Shown one piece after another: positions 1-8,968 of a stretch of DNA of 64,000 bases (the stretch's first letter is position 1; each line of letters opens with the position of its first letter). Both the position numbers and the translations under genes were made by a program. Below the pieces are notes generated by a model. It searched no databases. It was not told the DNA's origin and was given only the letters and a program-made list of their open reading frames with translations. Source of the stretch: Caulobacter segnis (GTDB lineage: Bacteria > Pseudomonadota > Alphaproteobacteria > Caulobacterales > Caulobacteraceae); assembly GCF_029543125.1 (NCBI RefSeq), contig NZ_JARQWW010000005.1, positions 124,001-188,000 of the forward strand. The letters run 5' to 3'.

Positions 1-31
1 CTGGAAAGTCGTGATTTCAGATTGGGGGCTG

Positions 32-352
32 TCAGGCGGCGCAATCGGCCGCCGCCAGTCCGGTGCAGCAAGCCTCGGTCAAGAAGCTCTGGAGCGCCGT
101 GACGCGGCCGAAGTTGGCCGTGCAGATCAATTCGCGCCCGCGCTTTTGCTGCAGCACCAACTCGGCCTTGGCCAAGGCGCCGAGGTGATGACCCAGGGTC
201 GAGGCCGGCATGTCCATCAGCCGAACGATGTCGCTGACGCTCGCCCCGTCCAGCCCAGCGCGGACCAGCAGACGAAATATCCTCAGACGCACGGGACTGC
301 CCAAGGCCGCTAGCCCGGCCGCCGCCTGGTCTTCGTTCATCTCAGCGCTCAT
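32..352 (-). CDS. ArsR/SmtB-family transcriptional repressor
   Basis: A 106-aa winged-helix repressor. Residues about 12-85 carry the ArsR core (GSPVRLRIFRLL, then a recognition helix around MPASTLGHHLGAL). The C-terminal end has a vicinal cysteine pair (EACCTG) and a third cysteine (AADC), a layout known from ArsR proteins that sense As(III) through C-terminal cysteines. It is transcribed away from the DUF6356 gene at 558. The intergenic DNA contains the palindrome TTCTAGAA (365-372) just upstream of its start, a possible operator. It differs clearly from the two closely similar ArsR proteins at 5641 and 8560. Sensing of arsenite rather than another metalloid is an inference. Confidence 0.85.
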   Translation of the reverse strand: MSAEMNEDQAAAGLAALGSPVRLRIFRLLVRAGLDGASVSDIVRLMDMPASTLGHHLGALAKAELVLQQKRGRELICTANFGRVTALQSFLTEACCTGLAAADCAA

Positions 353-557
353 ATCTTACTATTATTCTAGAAAATTAGAAAATCAACCCACCTCACCCTG
401 GCTCGCCCATCATCCCAGTCACGCAGCAGCCTTGGGATCAGCTCATTGGTTTGACGCGTCCGGCGGGATGTTCATCACACGCAACCCGCATTTTGCATGC
501 AAGTTCAGAACGTCCCTCCCGAGGCCATTTGCTAATCTTTCCGGATCAGGAGGCGCC

Positions 558-794
558 ATGTTCAACAGGCTTTTTCGCGATCACCCCGCGTCGGTGGGTG
601 AGACCTATTTCGAGCACATGGGTGTGGCGGTGTCGTTCGGTTCGGCGATGCTGGTGGGCTCGATCGCCTGTTTCGTGCACGCGCTGATCCCGGGACTTTG
701 CACCCGCACAGGCAGCGGCGTCGTCACCAAGCTGCACAGGCGAATGGTGACCCATCGCCACGAAGAGACCCCCCGCGAGGCGGCCAATGCTTGA
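558..794 (+). CDS. DUF6356 family small membrane protein
   Basis: A 78-aa protein that starts MFNRLFRDHPASVGETYFEH. I chose the ATG at 558 because a strong ribosome site (AGGAGG) sits just before it; a longer open frame upstream has no such support. One hydrophobic stretch (about residues 24-46, GVAVSFGSAMLVGSIACFVH) is followed by a LIPGLCTRTGS segment and a basic tail, typical of this small uncharacterised family, which is often annotated as a capsule-associated or membrane protein. Its last codons overlap the start of the following aminotransferase by 8 bases, so the two are probably translated together. Function unknown. Confidence 0.75.
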   Translation: MFNRLFRDHPASVGETYFEHMGVAVSFGSAMLVGSIACFVHALIPGLCTRTGSGVVTKLHRRMVTHRHEETPREAANA

Positions 795-1986
795 TCGCCT
801 GCCTGTGGCCAAGACGGACTCGCTCATGGAGCTGGGCCGCCTGATGAAAGCCGATCCGCGGCCGATGAAGGTTGATCTGGGCGTCGGCACCTATCGCGAT
901 GAAGCTGGGACGATCCCGATCATGCGCGTGGTCAAGACCGCCGAGCGGTCGATCCTCGAGACGCAGACCTCCAAGGGCTACCTCGGGCCATCCGGCGACG
1001 CCGATTTCTGCCGAATGCTGCAAGACGCCTTCTTCCCCGATCTGTCGGCGCAGAGGGACGATCGTGTGGCGAGAATTCAGACCCCTGGCGGCACCGGCGC
1101 CCTGCGCCTTGCCTTGCAGATCGCCGCCGAGGCTTCGCCGTCGGCCGCGGTCTGGATCGGCACGCCAACCTGGCCGGCCCATATCCCGCTCGTCCAGGCC
1201 TGCGGCCTTCGCGTGGAGACCTACCCGCATCTGGACGCGTCCGGCCGTTTCGACGCGAGCGCTATGGCGCAGGCCCTGTCCAAGGCCGCGCCGGGGGACG
1301 TCATCCTGATCCATGGCTGCTGCCACAACCCCACAGGCGTCGATCTTGACCCTGAGATGTGGGGGGCCGTCGCCGCGGCCGCCTCTCAGGCTGGAGTGAC
1401 GCCGCTTGTGGATCTGGCCTATCCGGGTCTGGGCGATGGGCTGGAAGAGGACGTCCAGGGCGCTCGCACGCTCCTCGACCAGTGCCCGAACCTCCTGATG
1501 GCGGTGTCCTGCTCCAAGACCTTCGGCCTTTATCGTGACCGGGCCGGCATGCTTCTGGGCGTCGCCCAATCGGCCAAGGCCGCGGCCAATTTCGGCGCGG
1601 TCGCCGCCAGCCAGGCCAGGCTCCTGTGGTCCAACCCGCCGGACCATGGCGCCGCCATCGTCAAGACCGTGCTGTCGGATGAAGGCCTGACCGCCGACTG
1701 GCGCCTGGAGATCGCCGACATGCGCGAGCGGGTGAACGGGCTTCGCGCGCAGTTGGCGGCGCTGGACCTGGGCCGCATCGACCTTGGCCCGTTGGAAGCC
1801 CAGCGCGGCATGTTCGCCATGTTGCCGCTTGAGCACCACGAGGTCGTGCGCATGCGCCAAGACCACGCCGTCTACATGGACGCTTCGGGACGCATCAATG
1901 TCGCCGGCCTAAACGCGGCCAATATCGACGCCTTCGTAACGGGTCTGCGGGCCCTGGCTTACGAGCCGCAGGCCGCTTCGGCCTAG
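787..1986 (+). CDS. aromatic amino acid / aspartate aminotransferase (class I PLP)
   Basis: A 399-aa fold-type I aminotransferase that moves an amino group between an aromatic or dicarboxylic amino acid and a 2-oxo acid, using pyridoxal phosphate in the cytoplasm. Visible family residues are the N-terminal LGVGTYRDE motif, HNPTG (180-184), Asp209 and Tyr212 that hold the cofactor, the PLP lysine K244 in SCSKTFGLYR, R252, and a C-terminal GRINVAGLN segment with the carboxylate-binding arginine. The length is normal for the AspC/TyrB group. It overlaps the DUF6356 gene by 8 bases. Whether it prefers aromatic substrates or aspartate cannot be told from sequence alone. Confidence 0.88.
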   Translation: MLDRLPVAKTDSLMELGRLMKADPRPMKVDLGVGTYRDEAGTIPIMRVVKTAERSILETQTSKGYLGPSGDADFCRMLQDAFFPDLSAQRDDRVARIQTPGGTGALRLALQIAAEASPSAAVWIGTPTWPAHIPLVQACGLRVETYPHLDASGRFDASAMAQALSKAAPGDVILIHGCCHNPTGVDLDPEMWGAVAAAASQAGVTPLVDLAYPGLGDGLEEDVQGARTLLDQCPNLLMAVSCSKTFGLYRDRAGMLLGVAQSAKAAANFGAVAASQARLLWSNPPDHGAAIVKTVLSDEGLTADWRLEIADMRERVNGLRAQLAALDLGRIDLGPLEAQRGMFAMLPLEHHEVVRMRQDHAVYMDASGRINVAGLNAANIDAFVTGLRALAYEPQAASA

Positions 1987-2014
1987 ATCCTGGCGAGGAC
2001 TGGCGCGCCTGGCG

Positions 2015-3295
2015 TCAGTCCTCGAGGATCTGGCTGTGTTTGCGCGTATCGCGCATGCGCAGATAGGTCACCAGCGAGACGGCGATCATCGCGGTCACGT
2101 ACCAGTAGAATCCACTCTCCAGCCCCCTGCCCTTGAACCACAGGGCCACATACTCGGCCGTGCCGCCGAAGATGGTGTTGGCCAGGGCGTACGGCAGGGC
2201 CACGCCCAGGGCGCGAATGTGCGCGGGAAAGAGCTCGGCCTTCACCACCGCATTGATCGACGTATAGCCGGTGACGATGACCAGGGCGCCCAGCACGATG
2301 GCGAAGGCGACGAAGGGATCGTTGGTGCGCGACAGTGTGGTGAAGATCAGCCAGGTGAAGGCGACCCCAAGAACGCCGAAGGCCACCATGAGCGGCTTGC
2401 GGCCGATCCGGTCTGACAAGGCGCCGGCCAGGGGCTGGATCAGCATGTAGGCGAAAAGCGCCGCGGCGGTGATCGCGGTGGCGGCCTCGCGGCTGAAGCC
2501 AGAGGTGTTGACCAGGAACTTCTGCATGTAGGTGGAGTAGGCATAGAAGGCCAAGGTGCCGCCGGCGGTGAGGGCCACCACCACGAGCGCCTCTCGCGGA
2601 TAGAGCCGAAACAGGGTCAGACCGCTGGACTTGGGCGCGCCTTGGGCCTGAGCATTCTGGAAGGCCGTGGTCTCGGCCAGGCCGCGCCGGAGAACAAAGA
2701 CCACCACCGCCAGGGCCCCGCCAAGGACGAAGGGAATGCGCCAGCCCCAGGCTTCCAGGTCGGGCTCGGGCAGGATGGCCTGCAAGATGAGCAGCACCGA
2801 CAGGGCCAGAAGCTGGCCGCTGATCAAGGTGACGTACTGGAACGACGAGAAGAACCCGCGCCGATCGCGTCCGGCCATCTCGCTTAGATAGGTGGCGCTC
2901 GCCCCATACTCCCCGCCCACGCTCAGGCCCTGCATGAGACGGGCGAAAATCAGCAAAGCCGGAGCAACCCAGCCGATCTGGGCGTAGCCGGGGGTGACCG
3001 CGATCAGCAAAGAGCCGCCGCACATCAAGGAGACCGAAAGGGTCAGGCCCGCCTTGCGCCCCTTGCGGTCCGAATAGACACCCATAACCCAGGCGCCGAT
3101 CGGTCGCATGAGGAAGCCCACCGCAAACACGGCCGCGGCGTTCAACAGCTGCGCTGTACTGTCGCCCTTGGGAAAGAAGATCGGCGCAAAATAAAGGGTG
3201 AAGGCCGAATAGACGTACCAGTCGTACCATTCGACCAGATTGCCCGTGGCGCCGCCGATGATCGACTTCAGCCGCCGCTTGCGGTCGTCTTGCAT
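2015..3295 (-). CDS. MFS transporter, metabolite:H+ symporter (MHS) type
   Basis: A 426-aa inner-membrane permease with about 12 hydrophobic segments. The N-terminus (GNLVEWYDWYVYSAF), the RPIGAWVMGVYSDRKGRKAG loop between helices 2 and 3, and RLMQGLSVGGEYGAS are hallmarks of the metabolite:H+ symporter family that includes KgtP, ProP and ShiA. Substrates in that family are small organic acids or betaines. The gene lies 54 bases downstream of the secreted acylase and on the same strand, so they probably form an operon in which the acylase frees a product that the permease imports. That link is an inference. Confidence 0.87.
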   Translation of the reverse strand: MQDDRKRRLKSIIGGATGNLVEWYDWYVYSAFTLYFAPIFFPKGDSTAQLLNAAAVFAVGFLMRPIGAWVMGVYSDRKGRKAGLTLSVSLMCGGSLLIAVTPGYAQIGWVAPALLIFARLMQGLSVGGEYGASATYLSEMAGRDRRGFFSSFQYVTLISGQLLALSVLLILQAILPEPDLEAWGWRIPFVLGGALAVVVFVLRRGLAETTAFQNAQAQGAPKSSGLTLFRLYPREALVVVALTAGGTLAFYAYSTYMQKFLVNTSGFSREAATAITAAALFAYMLIQPLAGALSDRIGRKPLMVAFGVLGVAFTWLIFTTLSRTNDPFVAFAIVLGALVIVTGYTSINAVVKAELFPAHIRALGVALPYALANTIFGGTAEYVALWFKGRGLESGFYWYVTAMIAVSLVTYLRMRDTRKHSQILED

Positions 3296-3349
3296 GATGT
3301 GATGTCTCCGCAGCGGCCGCGGCCTGAAAGGCCGGCGCCTGGGACGGCC

Positions 3350-5443
3350 CTAGTAGGCCGTCCGCTCCTCAAGGTTGGCTTCAACGGCCTTGCGGGTCGT
3401 CCAAAGCGTGCGGAATGTCCCATCCGACAGGTGCTTAAGCTGGTCGCTGCGATGCGGGGAGCCGGGCTGGCTGGCGTTGCCGTAGGCCATCAGGCCCACA
3501 GCCTTGATGGGCCGCGAGAACTCAACCAGGGAAATCCAGGTCTCGCCGTGGTTGGGCGTGCGCTGGCCGTCTTTCAGCGGCCCCCAGGTGAAGGTGTGGA
3601 ACAGGCCCGTATTGCCGAAGCCTCCACTGGCCGGCAGGTTCACGTCGTCGATATGAAAGCGCGAGACCTCGCCGAACGGACGGTCGAGGGCGCCATATTT
3701 TTCCTTGGTCTCGGCGATCGCCGCTTTGAGCATCTGCACGGCGGCCGCCGGGTCGGCGATGCCGCGTGGCGTGTCGATGGGCGCGTCAGCCGACCACTTG
3801 ACCTTGTAGTTGGCCTGGCTGGCGAAATTGTTGGGCGCAAAGCGCGCCGCCCAGGTCTCGAACAGCAGCGCCGCGCGACTGGCCGCTTCGGTCTTGCGGT
3901 CCCAGGCCGTCAGCAGGCGGACGGCCTCCTGCACCTGCGGATCCGGATCGGACCGCGCCGCCTCGAGCAAATCCGGCAGGACGCGGTCGGCCATCAGCGT
4001 ATGGGTGGACAGCTTACGGCTGACGAAGTCGTCGAAGCTGATCTTGCCCGGCTGGTCCAGCAGTTTGACCGACCATTGGGCGCGCAGCGACATGGGTCCG
4101 TTGTTAGCGACGTAGGGCGCAAAGTCGCCGTGCTTGATCGCCTGCGGATAGGTCGCAAGCCACGGCGGATCATTGGCGTTCTGGACGAAGCCCGTCGCGG
4201 GGTCTGTGACCTTGGGCAGATCCTCATAGCCGTGGACGTCGCTCCACAGGGTCGCTGAGGTGTCGCCCGGCACCAGTCCCGACCAGTACTTCAAGTCGCC
4301 TTGGGCGTGCTTGGGCAAGATGCCGTTGTCCAGAAACTGGATGTGGCCCTCGCGGTCGCCATAGATGATGTTGAACTTGGGCACTTGCAGGCGTTTGAGG
4401 ATCGTCTCGAACTCGGCGAAGCTCTTCGACTTGCCCATGTCCCAGTACTGGGCGAGCCCGCCTGGCCGATCGAGGCCAGCGACCCTCAAGGCCACCAGCG
4501 CGCCATCCTTGCGCTCGAAGACCGGCCCGTGGACGGAGCTTCGTAACTCCAGCGTCTGCGTGCGAAGGCCGCCGTCGGCCTGTTTGACCTTGAAGGTCTT
4601 GCTGCGTGTCTCGAAGGGGAGAACCTCGCCGTCGAACAGGTAGCCGCCATCCTTGGGCGTCAGCTGGTAGTTCGTCGAGCCGACGAGGGTGTTGACGGTG
4701 TTGGTGAACCCCATGCGGTCGTTGAAGGCGAAGCGCAGCACCGGCAAGCCGACCTGGGTGGCCCCATACATCTTGAAGCCCGGCCCGTTCAGGTCCGCTT
4801 CGAAATAGGTGAAGTAGCTGGTCGGCCAGGGAAGATGCGGATTGGCCAGCAACATCGTTGCGCCGCTGGCGGATTTGGAGGGCGCCACCGCCCAGGCGTT
4901 GGAGCCGTTGTTGCTGGACGCATCGCTGCCCATCGTGGCGGCCTGGGGCGCGATGTAGATGAAGTTCATCAGTCGGTGGGCGTGGGCCATCACGTCCACG
5001 CCGCTCACGGGCAGAACCGCCTTCACCTCGGGGCTGATCTTGTCGGGGTGCGCGCGGGCGTAGTCGTTGATGCCTTGGGCGAAGGCGTCGAGATTCTTGC
5101 GAAACTGCGGGGTTTGCTGCTCGCGCCACTTGACCGCCCGCTCGGGCACGTCGTTGGCCAGCATCCACTTGTCGGATTCGACGCCGCTCTCTCCCCAATA
5201 TTCGGCCGCCCTTCCCCGGGCCTCGCCATAGAGGCGGATGATGATGTCGGCGTGGTTCTGCGCCTGGGCGTATCCGAACCCGTAGAAGGCGCCCGCCTCG
5301 TCCTTGGCGTAGACGTGAGGCACCCCGTAGCGATCCCAAAGGATTTCGCCGCGGCTGGGCGCCTCGGCCATGGCCGCCGACGCAGACAAGATCGCGACGC
5401 CCGCCAGGGCCGCAGTCGTAAGCCTTCTCGTCCACGCCATCAT
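3350..5443 (-). CDS. secreted penicillin-acylase-family amidohydrolase (acylase)
   Basis: A 697-aa N-terminal-nucleophile amidohydrolase of the penicillin G / acyl-homoserine-lactone acylase family. From the start at 5443 (ATG ATG preceded by AAGGAG) the first 26 or so residues form a signal peptide ([18 protein letters not shown]), so the enzyme is periplasmic or exported. A longer frame begins at 5554 but lacks a leader. The likely autoprocessing site is G180/S181 in [11 protein letters not shown], where S181 would become the beta-subunit nucleophile; the spacer and beta chain follow. The family cleaves amide bonds in beta-lactams, acyl-homoserine lactones or N-acyl amino acids. The substrate here is unknown. 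It is probably co-transcribed with the MHS permease. Confidence 0.87.
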   Translation of the reverse strand: MMAWTRRLTTAALAGVAILSASAAMAEAPSRGEILWDRYGVPHVYAKDEAGAFYGFGYAQAQNHADIIIRLYGEARGRAAEYWGESGVESDKWMLANDVPERAVKWREQQTPQFRKNLDAFAQGINDYARAHPDKISPEVKAVLPVSGVDVMAHAHRLMNFIYIAPQAATMGSDASSNNGSNAWAVAPSKSASGATMLLANPHLPWPTSYFTYFEADLNGPGFKMYGATQVGLPVLRFAFNDRMGFTNTVNTLVGSTNYQLTPKDGGYLFDGEVLPFETRSKTFKVKQADGGLRTQTLELRSSVHGPVFERKDGALVALRVAGLDRPGGLAQYWDMGKSKSFAEFETILKRLQVPKFNIIYGDREGHIQFLDNGILPKHAQGDLKYWSGLVPGDTSATLWSDVHGYEDLPKVTDPATGFVQNANDPPWLATYPQAIKHGDFAPYVANNGPMSLRAQWSVKLLDQPGKISFDDFVSRKLSTHTLMADRVLPDLLEAARSDPDPQVQEAVRLLTAWDRKTEAASRAALLFETWAARFAPNNFASQANYKVKWSADAPIDTPRGIADPAAAVQMLKAAIAETKEKYGALDRPFGEVSRFHIDDVNLPASGGFGNTGLFHTFTWGPLKDGQRTPNHGETWISLVEFSRPIKAVGLMAYGNASQPGSPHRSDQLKHLSDGTFRTLWTTRKAVEANLEERTAY

Positions 5444-5618
5444 CGGGCTCCTTGGTCGGCGCGCGGGCGCACCCGCTTCAGCAGAGGATCGGCAGCCATC
5501 GCCACCGGCTATCTCAGTGACGGAAGCGCGGACCTTTTCCTCATTTGAGCCCAAGCGTTGCAGGAACTGAATGGTGAACTGGAGAGCGAAATCGCAAAAG
5601 GCGACTTCAATTCGTCTT

Positions 5619-5642
5619 ATATTTCCACTACACCGGAAATAT
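5619..5642. promoter_or_regulatory. Likely ArsR operator (inverted repeat)
   Basis: ATATTTCC (5619-5626) and GGAAATAT (5635-5642) form a perfect 8-bp inverted repeat with an 8-base spacer. The right arm covers the arsR start codon at 5641. A related pair, CATTTCC and GGAAATG, brackets the start of the second arsR at 8913. This layout fits autorepression by ArsR; binding itself is an inference. Confidence 0.55.
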
Positions 5643-5994
5643 GGAAATCAGTAGCGCCGCGTCCGGCCTTGCCGCCCTCGCTCACGAGGGCCGCCTTTCG
5701 ACCTTCCGCCTCCTTGTCCAGACCGGACCAGAAGGTATGGCGGCGGGCGAGATCGCACGCCGGCTTGGCGTTCTGTCCAACACCCTGTCGGCAAACCTGA
5801 ACGTGCTGAGCCACGCCGGTCTGGTCCAGTCCAGGCGCGACGGCCGATCCATCATCTACACCGCCCAGTACGACGCCATGAGGGAGCTGCTGGCTTTCCT
5901 CATGGAGGACTGCTGTGGGGGCTCCCCCGAAATCTGCGCCCCACTCCTCGCCATCGCCAGCAAAAGCTGCGCGGGCGAAGGCGCCTGCGCCTGA
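5641..5994 (+). CDS. arsR: ArsR-family arsenite-responsive repressor of the ars operon
   Basis: A 117-aa winged-helix repressor. The core runs from about residue 8 ([17 protein letters not shown]) through the recognition helix ([18 protein letters not shown]) to the wing ([12 protein letters not shown]). The C-terminal [12 protein letters not shown] carries the cysteine cluster that binds As(III) in ArsR proteins of the Acidithiobacillus type, and two more cysteines lie in the tail. It is the first gene of a tight plus-strand operon (arsR, arsC, acr3, arsC) and sits behind a perfect inverted repeat that overlaps its start. The second arsR (8560-8913) is close in sequence, pointing to a duplication within the cluster. 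Confidence 0.93.
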   Translation: MEISSAASGLAALAHEGRLSTFRLLVQTGPEGMAAGEIARRLGVLSNTLSANLNVLSHAGLVQSRRDGRSIIYTAQYDAMRELLAFLMEDCCGGSPEICAPLLAIASKSCAGEGACA

Positions 5995-6004
5995 GGAAAG
6001 AACC

Positions 6005-6523
6005 ATGAGCGACAAGGTCTATAACGTCCTCTTCCTTTGCACCGGCAACTCGGCGCGCTCGATCCTCGCCGAGGCGCTGATGAACGCCGAGGGCCAGGGC
6101 CGCTTCAAAGCCTATTCGGCGGGCTCGATGCCAAACGGACGGGTCAATCCACACACCCGTCCTATCGTCGAAGGTCTCGGCTTCAACTTCGACGATTTCC
6201 GCTCGAAGGCTTGGGACGAGTTCTCCGGGCCGGACGCGCCGCAACTCGATTTCATCTTCACCGTCTGCGACAACGCCGCCGGCGAAGTCTGCCCCATATG
6301 GCCGGGCCAGCCGATGACCGCGCACTGGGGCCTGCCCGATCCGGCCGCCGTCGAAGGCAGCGAGGCCGAGATCGCCGCAGCGTTCTCCGATACGGCGCGC
6401 ATGCTGGGCAACCGCATCCGCCTCTTCCTCAACCTGCCGCTGGCCTCCATCGACCGCATGTCGCTCCAGACCAAGCTGCGCGAAATCGCCGATCAGACTC
6501 GCGCCGACGAGGCTGCCCAATGA
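6005..6523 (+). CDS. arsC: Arsenate reductase, low-molecular-weight phosphatase (thioredoxin) type
   Basis: A 172-aa cytoplasmic enzyme that reduces arsenate to arsenite. The phosphatase loop LCTGNSARS gives catalytic C12, and the two further redox cysteines are C88 and C96 in VCDNAAGEVCPIWPG, the pattern of the thioredoxin-coupled ArsC group. The DPAA segment (GLPDPAAVEG) supplies the general acid. I chose the ATG at 6005 because GAGGAAAG lies just upstream and the family starts here. The gene overlaps acr3 by 4 bases (ATGA). It is one of two unrelated arsenate reductases in this operon. Confidence 0.93.
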   Translation: MSDKVYNVLFLCTGNSARSILAEALMNAEGQGRFKAYSAGSMPNGRVNPHTRPIVEGLGFNFDDFRSKAWDEFSGPDAPQLDFIFTVCDNAAGEVCPIWPGQPMTAHWGLPDPAAVEGSEAEIAAAFSDTARMLGNRIRLFLNLPLASIDRMSLQTKLREIADQTRADEAAQ

Positions 6524-7632
6524 GCATCGAGCCGCCCTCCCCCGCCGAAGGCAAACAGGCCATGTCGCGCTTCGAGCGCTTCCTGACGGTCTGGGTCGCC
6601 CTTTGCATCGTCGCTGGCGTTGGCCTTGGGCACCTGTTCCCCGGAGTCTTCCAGGCCGTCGGCGGGGCTGAAGTCGCCAATGTGAATCTGCCGGTGGCGG
6701 CGCTGATCTGGCTGATGATCATCCCCATGCTGATGAAGGTCGATTTTGGCGCTATGCGTCAGGTCGGCCGTCACTGGCGCGGGATCGGCGTCACGCTCTT
6801 CATCAACTGGGCGGTGAAGCCGTTCTCCATGGCGGCCCTGGGCGCCGTCTTCATCGGCTACCTCTTTCGGCCCTATCTGCCGGCCGGCGAGATCAACAGC
6901 TACATCGCCGGCCTGATCCTGCTGGCGGCGGCTCCGTGTACGGCCATGGTTTTCGTCTGGAGCAACCTTACCCGTGGCGAGCCGCACTTCACGCTTAGCC
7001 AAGTGGCGGTGAACGACGCCATCATGATCGTCGCCTTCGCGCCAATCGTCGGCCTACTGCTGGGCCTATCGGCCATCACGGTGCCTTGGGCGACTTTGAT
7101 GCTGTCGGTGGGCCTCTACATCGTCGTTCCGGTCGTGCTGGCCCAGGTGCTGCGTACGATGCTGCTCAAGCAAGGCGGCGACGCCGCGCTTCAACGTGTG
7201 CTTGGCCGCATAGGGCCGGTGTCCCTGACTGCTCTACTGGCGACACTGGTTCTGCTGTTCGGATTCCAGGGCGAGCAGATCATTTCGCAGCCGGCGATCA
7301 TCGCCCTTCTGGCCGTGCCGATCCTGATCCAAGTCTATTTCAACGCTGGCCTTGCCTACTTTCTCAATCGTGCCACCGGCGAGGCCCATTGCGTGGCGGG
7401 GCCTTCGGCCCTGATCGGCGCCAGCAACTTCTTCGAACTGGCCGTGGCCGCCGCCATCAGTCTGTTCGGGTTCTCCTCGGGCGCGGCTTTGGCGACCGTG
7501 GTCGGCGTGCTGATCGAGGTGCCGGTCATGCTGACCGTGGTGGCCATCGTGAACCGCTCCAAGGGATGGTACGAGCGCGGCGCTGCGGTCCAACGGGTGG
7601 CGGCGCGTTGCGCCCCGCCGATCACGAGGTGA
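6520..7632 (+). CDS. acr3: ACR3-family arsenite efflux permease
   Basis: A 370-aa inner-membrane arsenite exporter with about ten hydrophobic segments after a short cytoplasmic N-terminus. The family's functional cysteine is present in AAAPCTAMVFVWSNLTRGE, and the motifs MLMKVDFG, INWAVKPFSMA and GASNFFELAVAAAI are typical of ACR3. It exports As(III) driven by the membrane potential and so completes the job of the reductases. The start overlaps the preceding arsC stop (ATGA), so translation is coupled. An open frame that extends further upstream is only read-through in the arsC region. Confidence 0.94.
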   Translation: MSIEPPSPAEGKQAMSRFERFLTVWVALCIVAGVGLGHLFPGVFQAVGGAEVANVNLPVAALIWLMIIPMLMKVDFGAMRQVGRHWRGIGVTLFINWAVKPFSMAALGAVFIGYLFRPYLPAGEINSYIAGLILLAAAPCTAMVFVWSNLTRGEPHFTLSQVAVNDAIMIVAFAPIVGLLLGLSAITVPWATLMLSVGLYIVVPVVLAQVLRTMLLKQGGDAALQRVLGRIGPVSLTALLATLVLLFGFQGEQIISQPAIIALLAVPILIQVYFNAGLAYFLNRATGEAHCVAGPSALIGASNFFELAVAAAISLFGFSSGAALATVVGVLIEVPVMLTVVAIVNRSKGWYERGAAVQRVAARCAPPITR

Positions 7633-7637
7633 GCCCC

Positions 7638-8045
7638 ATGACTGATTTTCCCATCACCATCTTCCATAACCCCGCCTGCGGCACGTCGCGCAACACCGTC
7701 GCCATGGTCCAAGCCGCCGGCTACCGGCCACAGGTGATCGAGTATCTTCAGACGGGGTGGTCGCGCGAACAGCTCGACGAGCTGCTGACGGCTATGAACG
7801 CAAGACCGCGCGACATCCTGCGCGACAAGGGGACGCCTGCCGCCGAACTTGGCTTGCTCGATCCCACCGTCTCTGACGAGGCCATTCTTGAGGCGATGAT
7901 CGCCCATCCGATCCTTGTGAACCGGCCGATTGTCGTCACGCCGAGGGGCGTGAAGCTGTGCCGGCCATCCGAGGCGGTGCTGGATCTGCTCGACCGCAGG
8001 CCCGACAGCTTCACGAAGGAAGATGGCGAGCTGGTCCGGCTGTGA
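7638..8045 (+). CDS. arsC: Arsenate reductase, glutaredoxin-dependent (ArsC/Spx fold)
   Basis: A 135-aa protein of the ArsC/Spx thioredoxin-like fold. HNPACGTSRNT places the single catalytic cysteine at C14, and the substrate-binding arginines lie in the NRPIVVTPRG and LCRPSE segments. It reduces arsenate with glutathione and glutaredoxin, a different route from the thioredoxin-type ArsC three genes earlier. It follows acr3 by 5 bases, and a possible GAGGTGAG ribosome site lies at the end of acr3. It ends the plus-strand operon and faces arsN1, which comes from the right. Confidence 0.92.
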   Translation: MTDFPITIFHNPACGTSRNTVAMVQAAGYRPQVIEYLQTGWSREQLDELLTAMNARPRDILRDKGTPAAELGLLDPTVSDEAILEAMIAHPILVNRPIVVTPRGVKLCRPSEAVLDLLDRRPDSFTKEDGELVRL

Positions 8046-8054
8046 CCTAAAGGT

Positions 8055-8567
8055 CTAGGAGATGTTCTCGGCGATCAGGCGCTCGACGATCACGCAGTCG
8101 CGCCAGACACCGTCGAGTTTGCCGTGCTTTTCATGCACGCCGATCTCCTTGAAGCCGACCTTGGCCATCAAGGCGCGGCTGGCGCTGTTCTCCACGAAAA
8201 TCCGCGAGAGAAGCTTCCAGCCGCCGGCGGAGTGAACGGCGTCGATCAACGCGCCCATGGCCGCCTCGCCCACCTTTTGGCCTCGCCAGTTGCGGTGAAC
8301 ATAGACGCTGAACTCGTAGATTCCGGCGTAGCAGCAGCGATCTGAGTAGGCGAAGGCGGCGGCGAAGCCGGCCACTTCCCCGTCGACCTCGGCGACCACG
8401 ATAGGCGCCCCCGCCTCGAACCAGCCGGCCATCTGCTCCGTTGATCGCGCAGAGGTCTCGAAGGTGGCGACCCTATCCTCAATGCCCTGATTGTAGATTT
8501 CGGCCATAGCAGCAGCGTCGACGCGCGTCGCCGTCCGCAAGCGCACGCCAGCCTGAGCGCTAAGCAT
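8055..8567 (-). CDS. arsN1: ArsN1-type GNAT N-acetyltransferase
   Basis: A 170-aa GNAT acetyltransferase. The motifs IYNQGIEDRVATFET near the N-terminus and VHRNWRGQKVGEAAMGALI (acetyl-CoA binding) place it with the phosphinothricin acetyltransferase-like proteins called ArsN1, known from ars operons to N-acetylate the organoarsenical antibiotic arsinothricin. Its start overlaps the end of the second arsR by 8 bases, so the two are translationally coupled and transcribed toward the main operon. A general phosphinothricin/methionine sulfoximine acetyltransferase is the alternative; the genomic context favours ArsN1. Confidence 0.82.
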   Translation of the reverse strand: MLSAQAGVRLRTATRVDAAAMAEIYNQGIEDRVATFETSARSTEQMAGWFEAGAPIVVAEVDGEVAGFAAAFAYSDRCCYAGIYEFSVYVHRNWRGQKVGEAAMGALIDAVHSAGGWKLLSRIFVENSASRALMAKVGFKEIGVHEKHGKLDGVWRDCVIVERLIAENIS

Positions 8568-8913
8568 TGGCTTCAGGCCGGCATTGGCTGCGCAAGACGA
8601 TGTCGGCGAGGGAGGCGCAGATTTCCGGCGAGCCTGCGCAGCAATCCTGCATCAGGTACTCCAGCAGCGCGGTCATCGCCTCGAAGTGGGCCGAGTAGAT
8701 CACCGAGCGGCCCTCTCGACGGCTGTCGATCAGTCCGGCATTGGCCAGGATCGTCAGATTGGACGACAAGGTGTTGGGGGGAACCTCAAGGCGGCGGGCG
8801 ATCTCGCCGGCCGCGATGCCTTCGCGTCCCGCCTGCACCAACATCCGGAAGGTCGAAAGCCTCCCTTGGTGCGCGAGGGCGGAGAGAGCAGTGACCGCAG
8901 GCTTCATTTCCAT
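8560..8913 (-). CDS. arsR: Second ArsR-family repressor of the ars cluster
   Basis: A 117-aa repressor closely similar to the one at 5641: same length, the same core (LSALAHQGRLSTFRMLVQAG), recognition helix (VPPNTLSSNLTILANAGL) and a C-terminal cysteine cluster (MQDCCAGSPEIC). The tail keeps one further cysteine (SQC) where the first copy has two. It precedes arsN1 with an 8-base overlap. An ATTTCC/GGAAAT inverted pair brackets its start codon, like the operator of the first copy, so the two repressors may cross-regulate. Confidence 0.9.
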   Translation of the reverse strand: MEMKPAVTALSALAHQGRLSTFRMLVQAGREGIAAGEIARRLEVPPNTLSSNLTILANAGLIDSRREGRSVIYSAHFEAMTALLEYLMQDCCAGSPEICASLADIVLRSQCRPEANA

Positions 8914-8968
8914 AGTTCATCCATAGCGGAAATGAGCCGCCCCACAATCATGCTCTCTCGATGGAGGC

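Noticed and set aside
724..1866. A 380-codon open frame antisense to the aminotransferase gene
   Set aside because: It is a shadow of high GC at third positions. The sense strand encodes a complete PLP enzyme with all catalytic residues.
5444..5554. Longer N-terminus for the acylase (start at 5554)
   Set aside because: It would place 37 polar residues before the signal peptide. AAGGAG before 5443/5440 supports the shorter protein.
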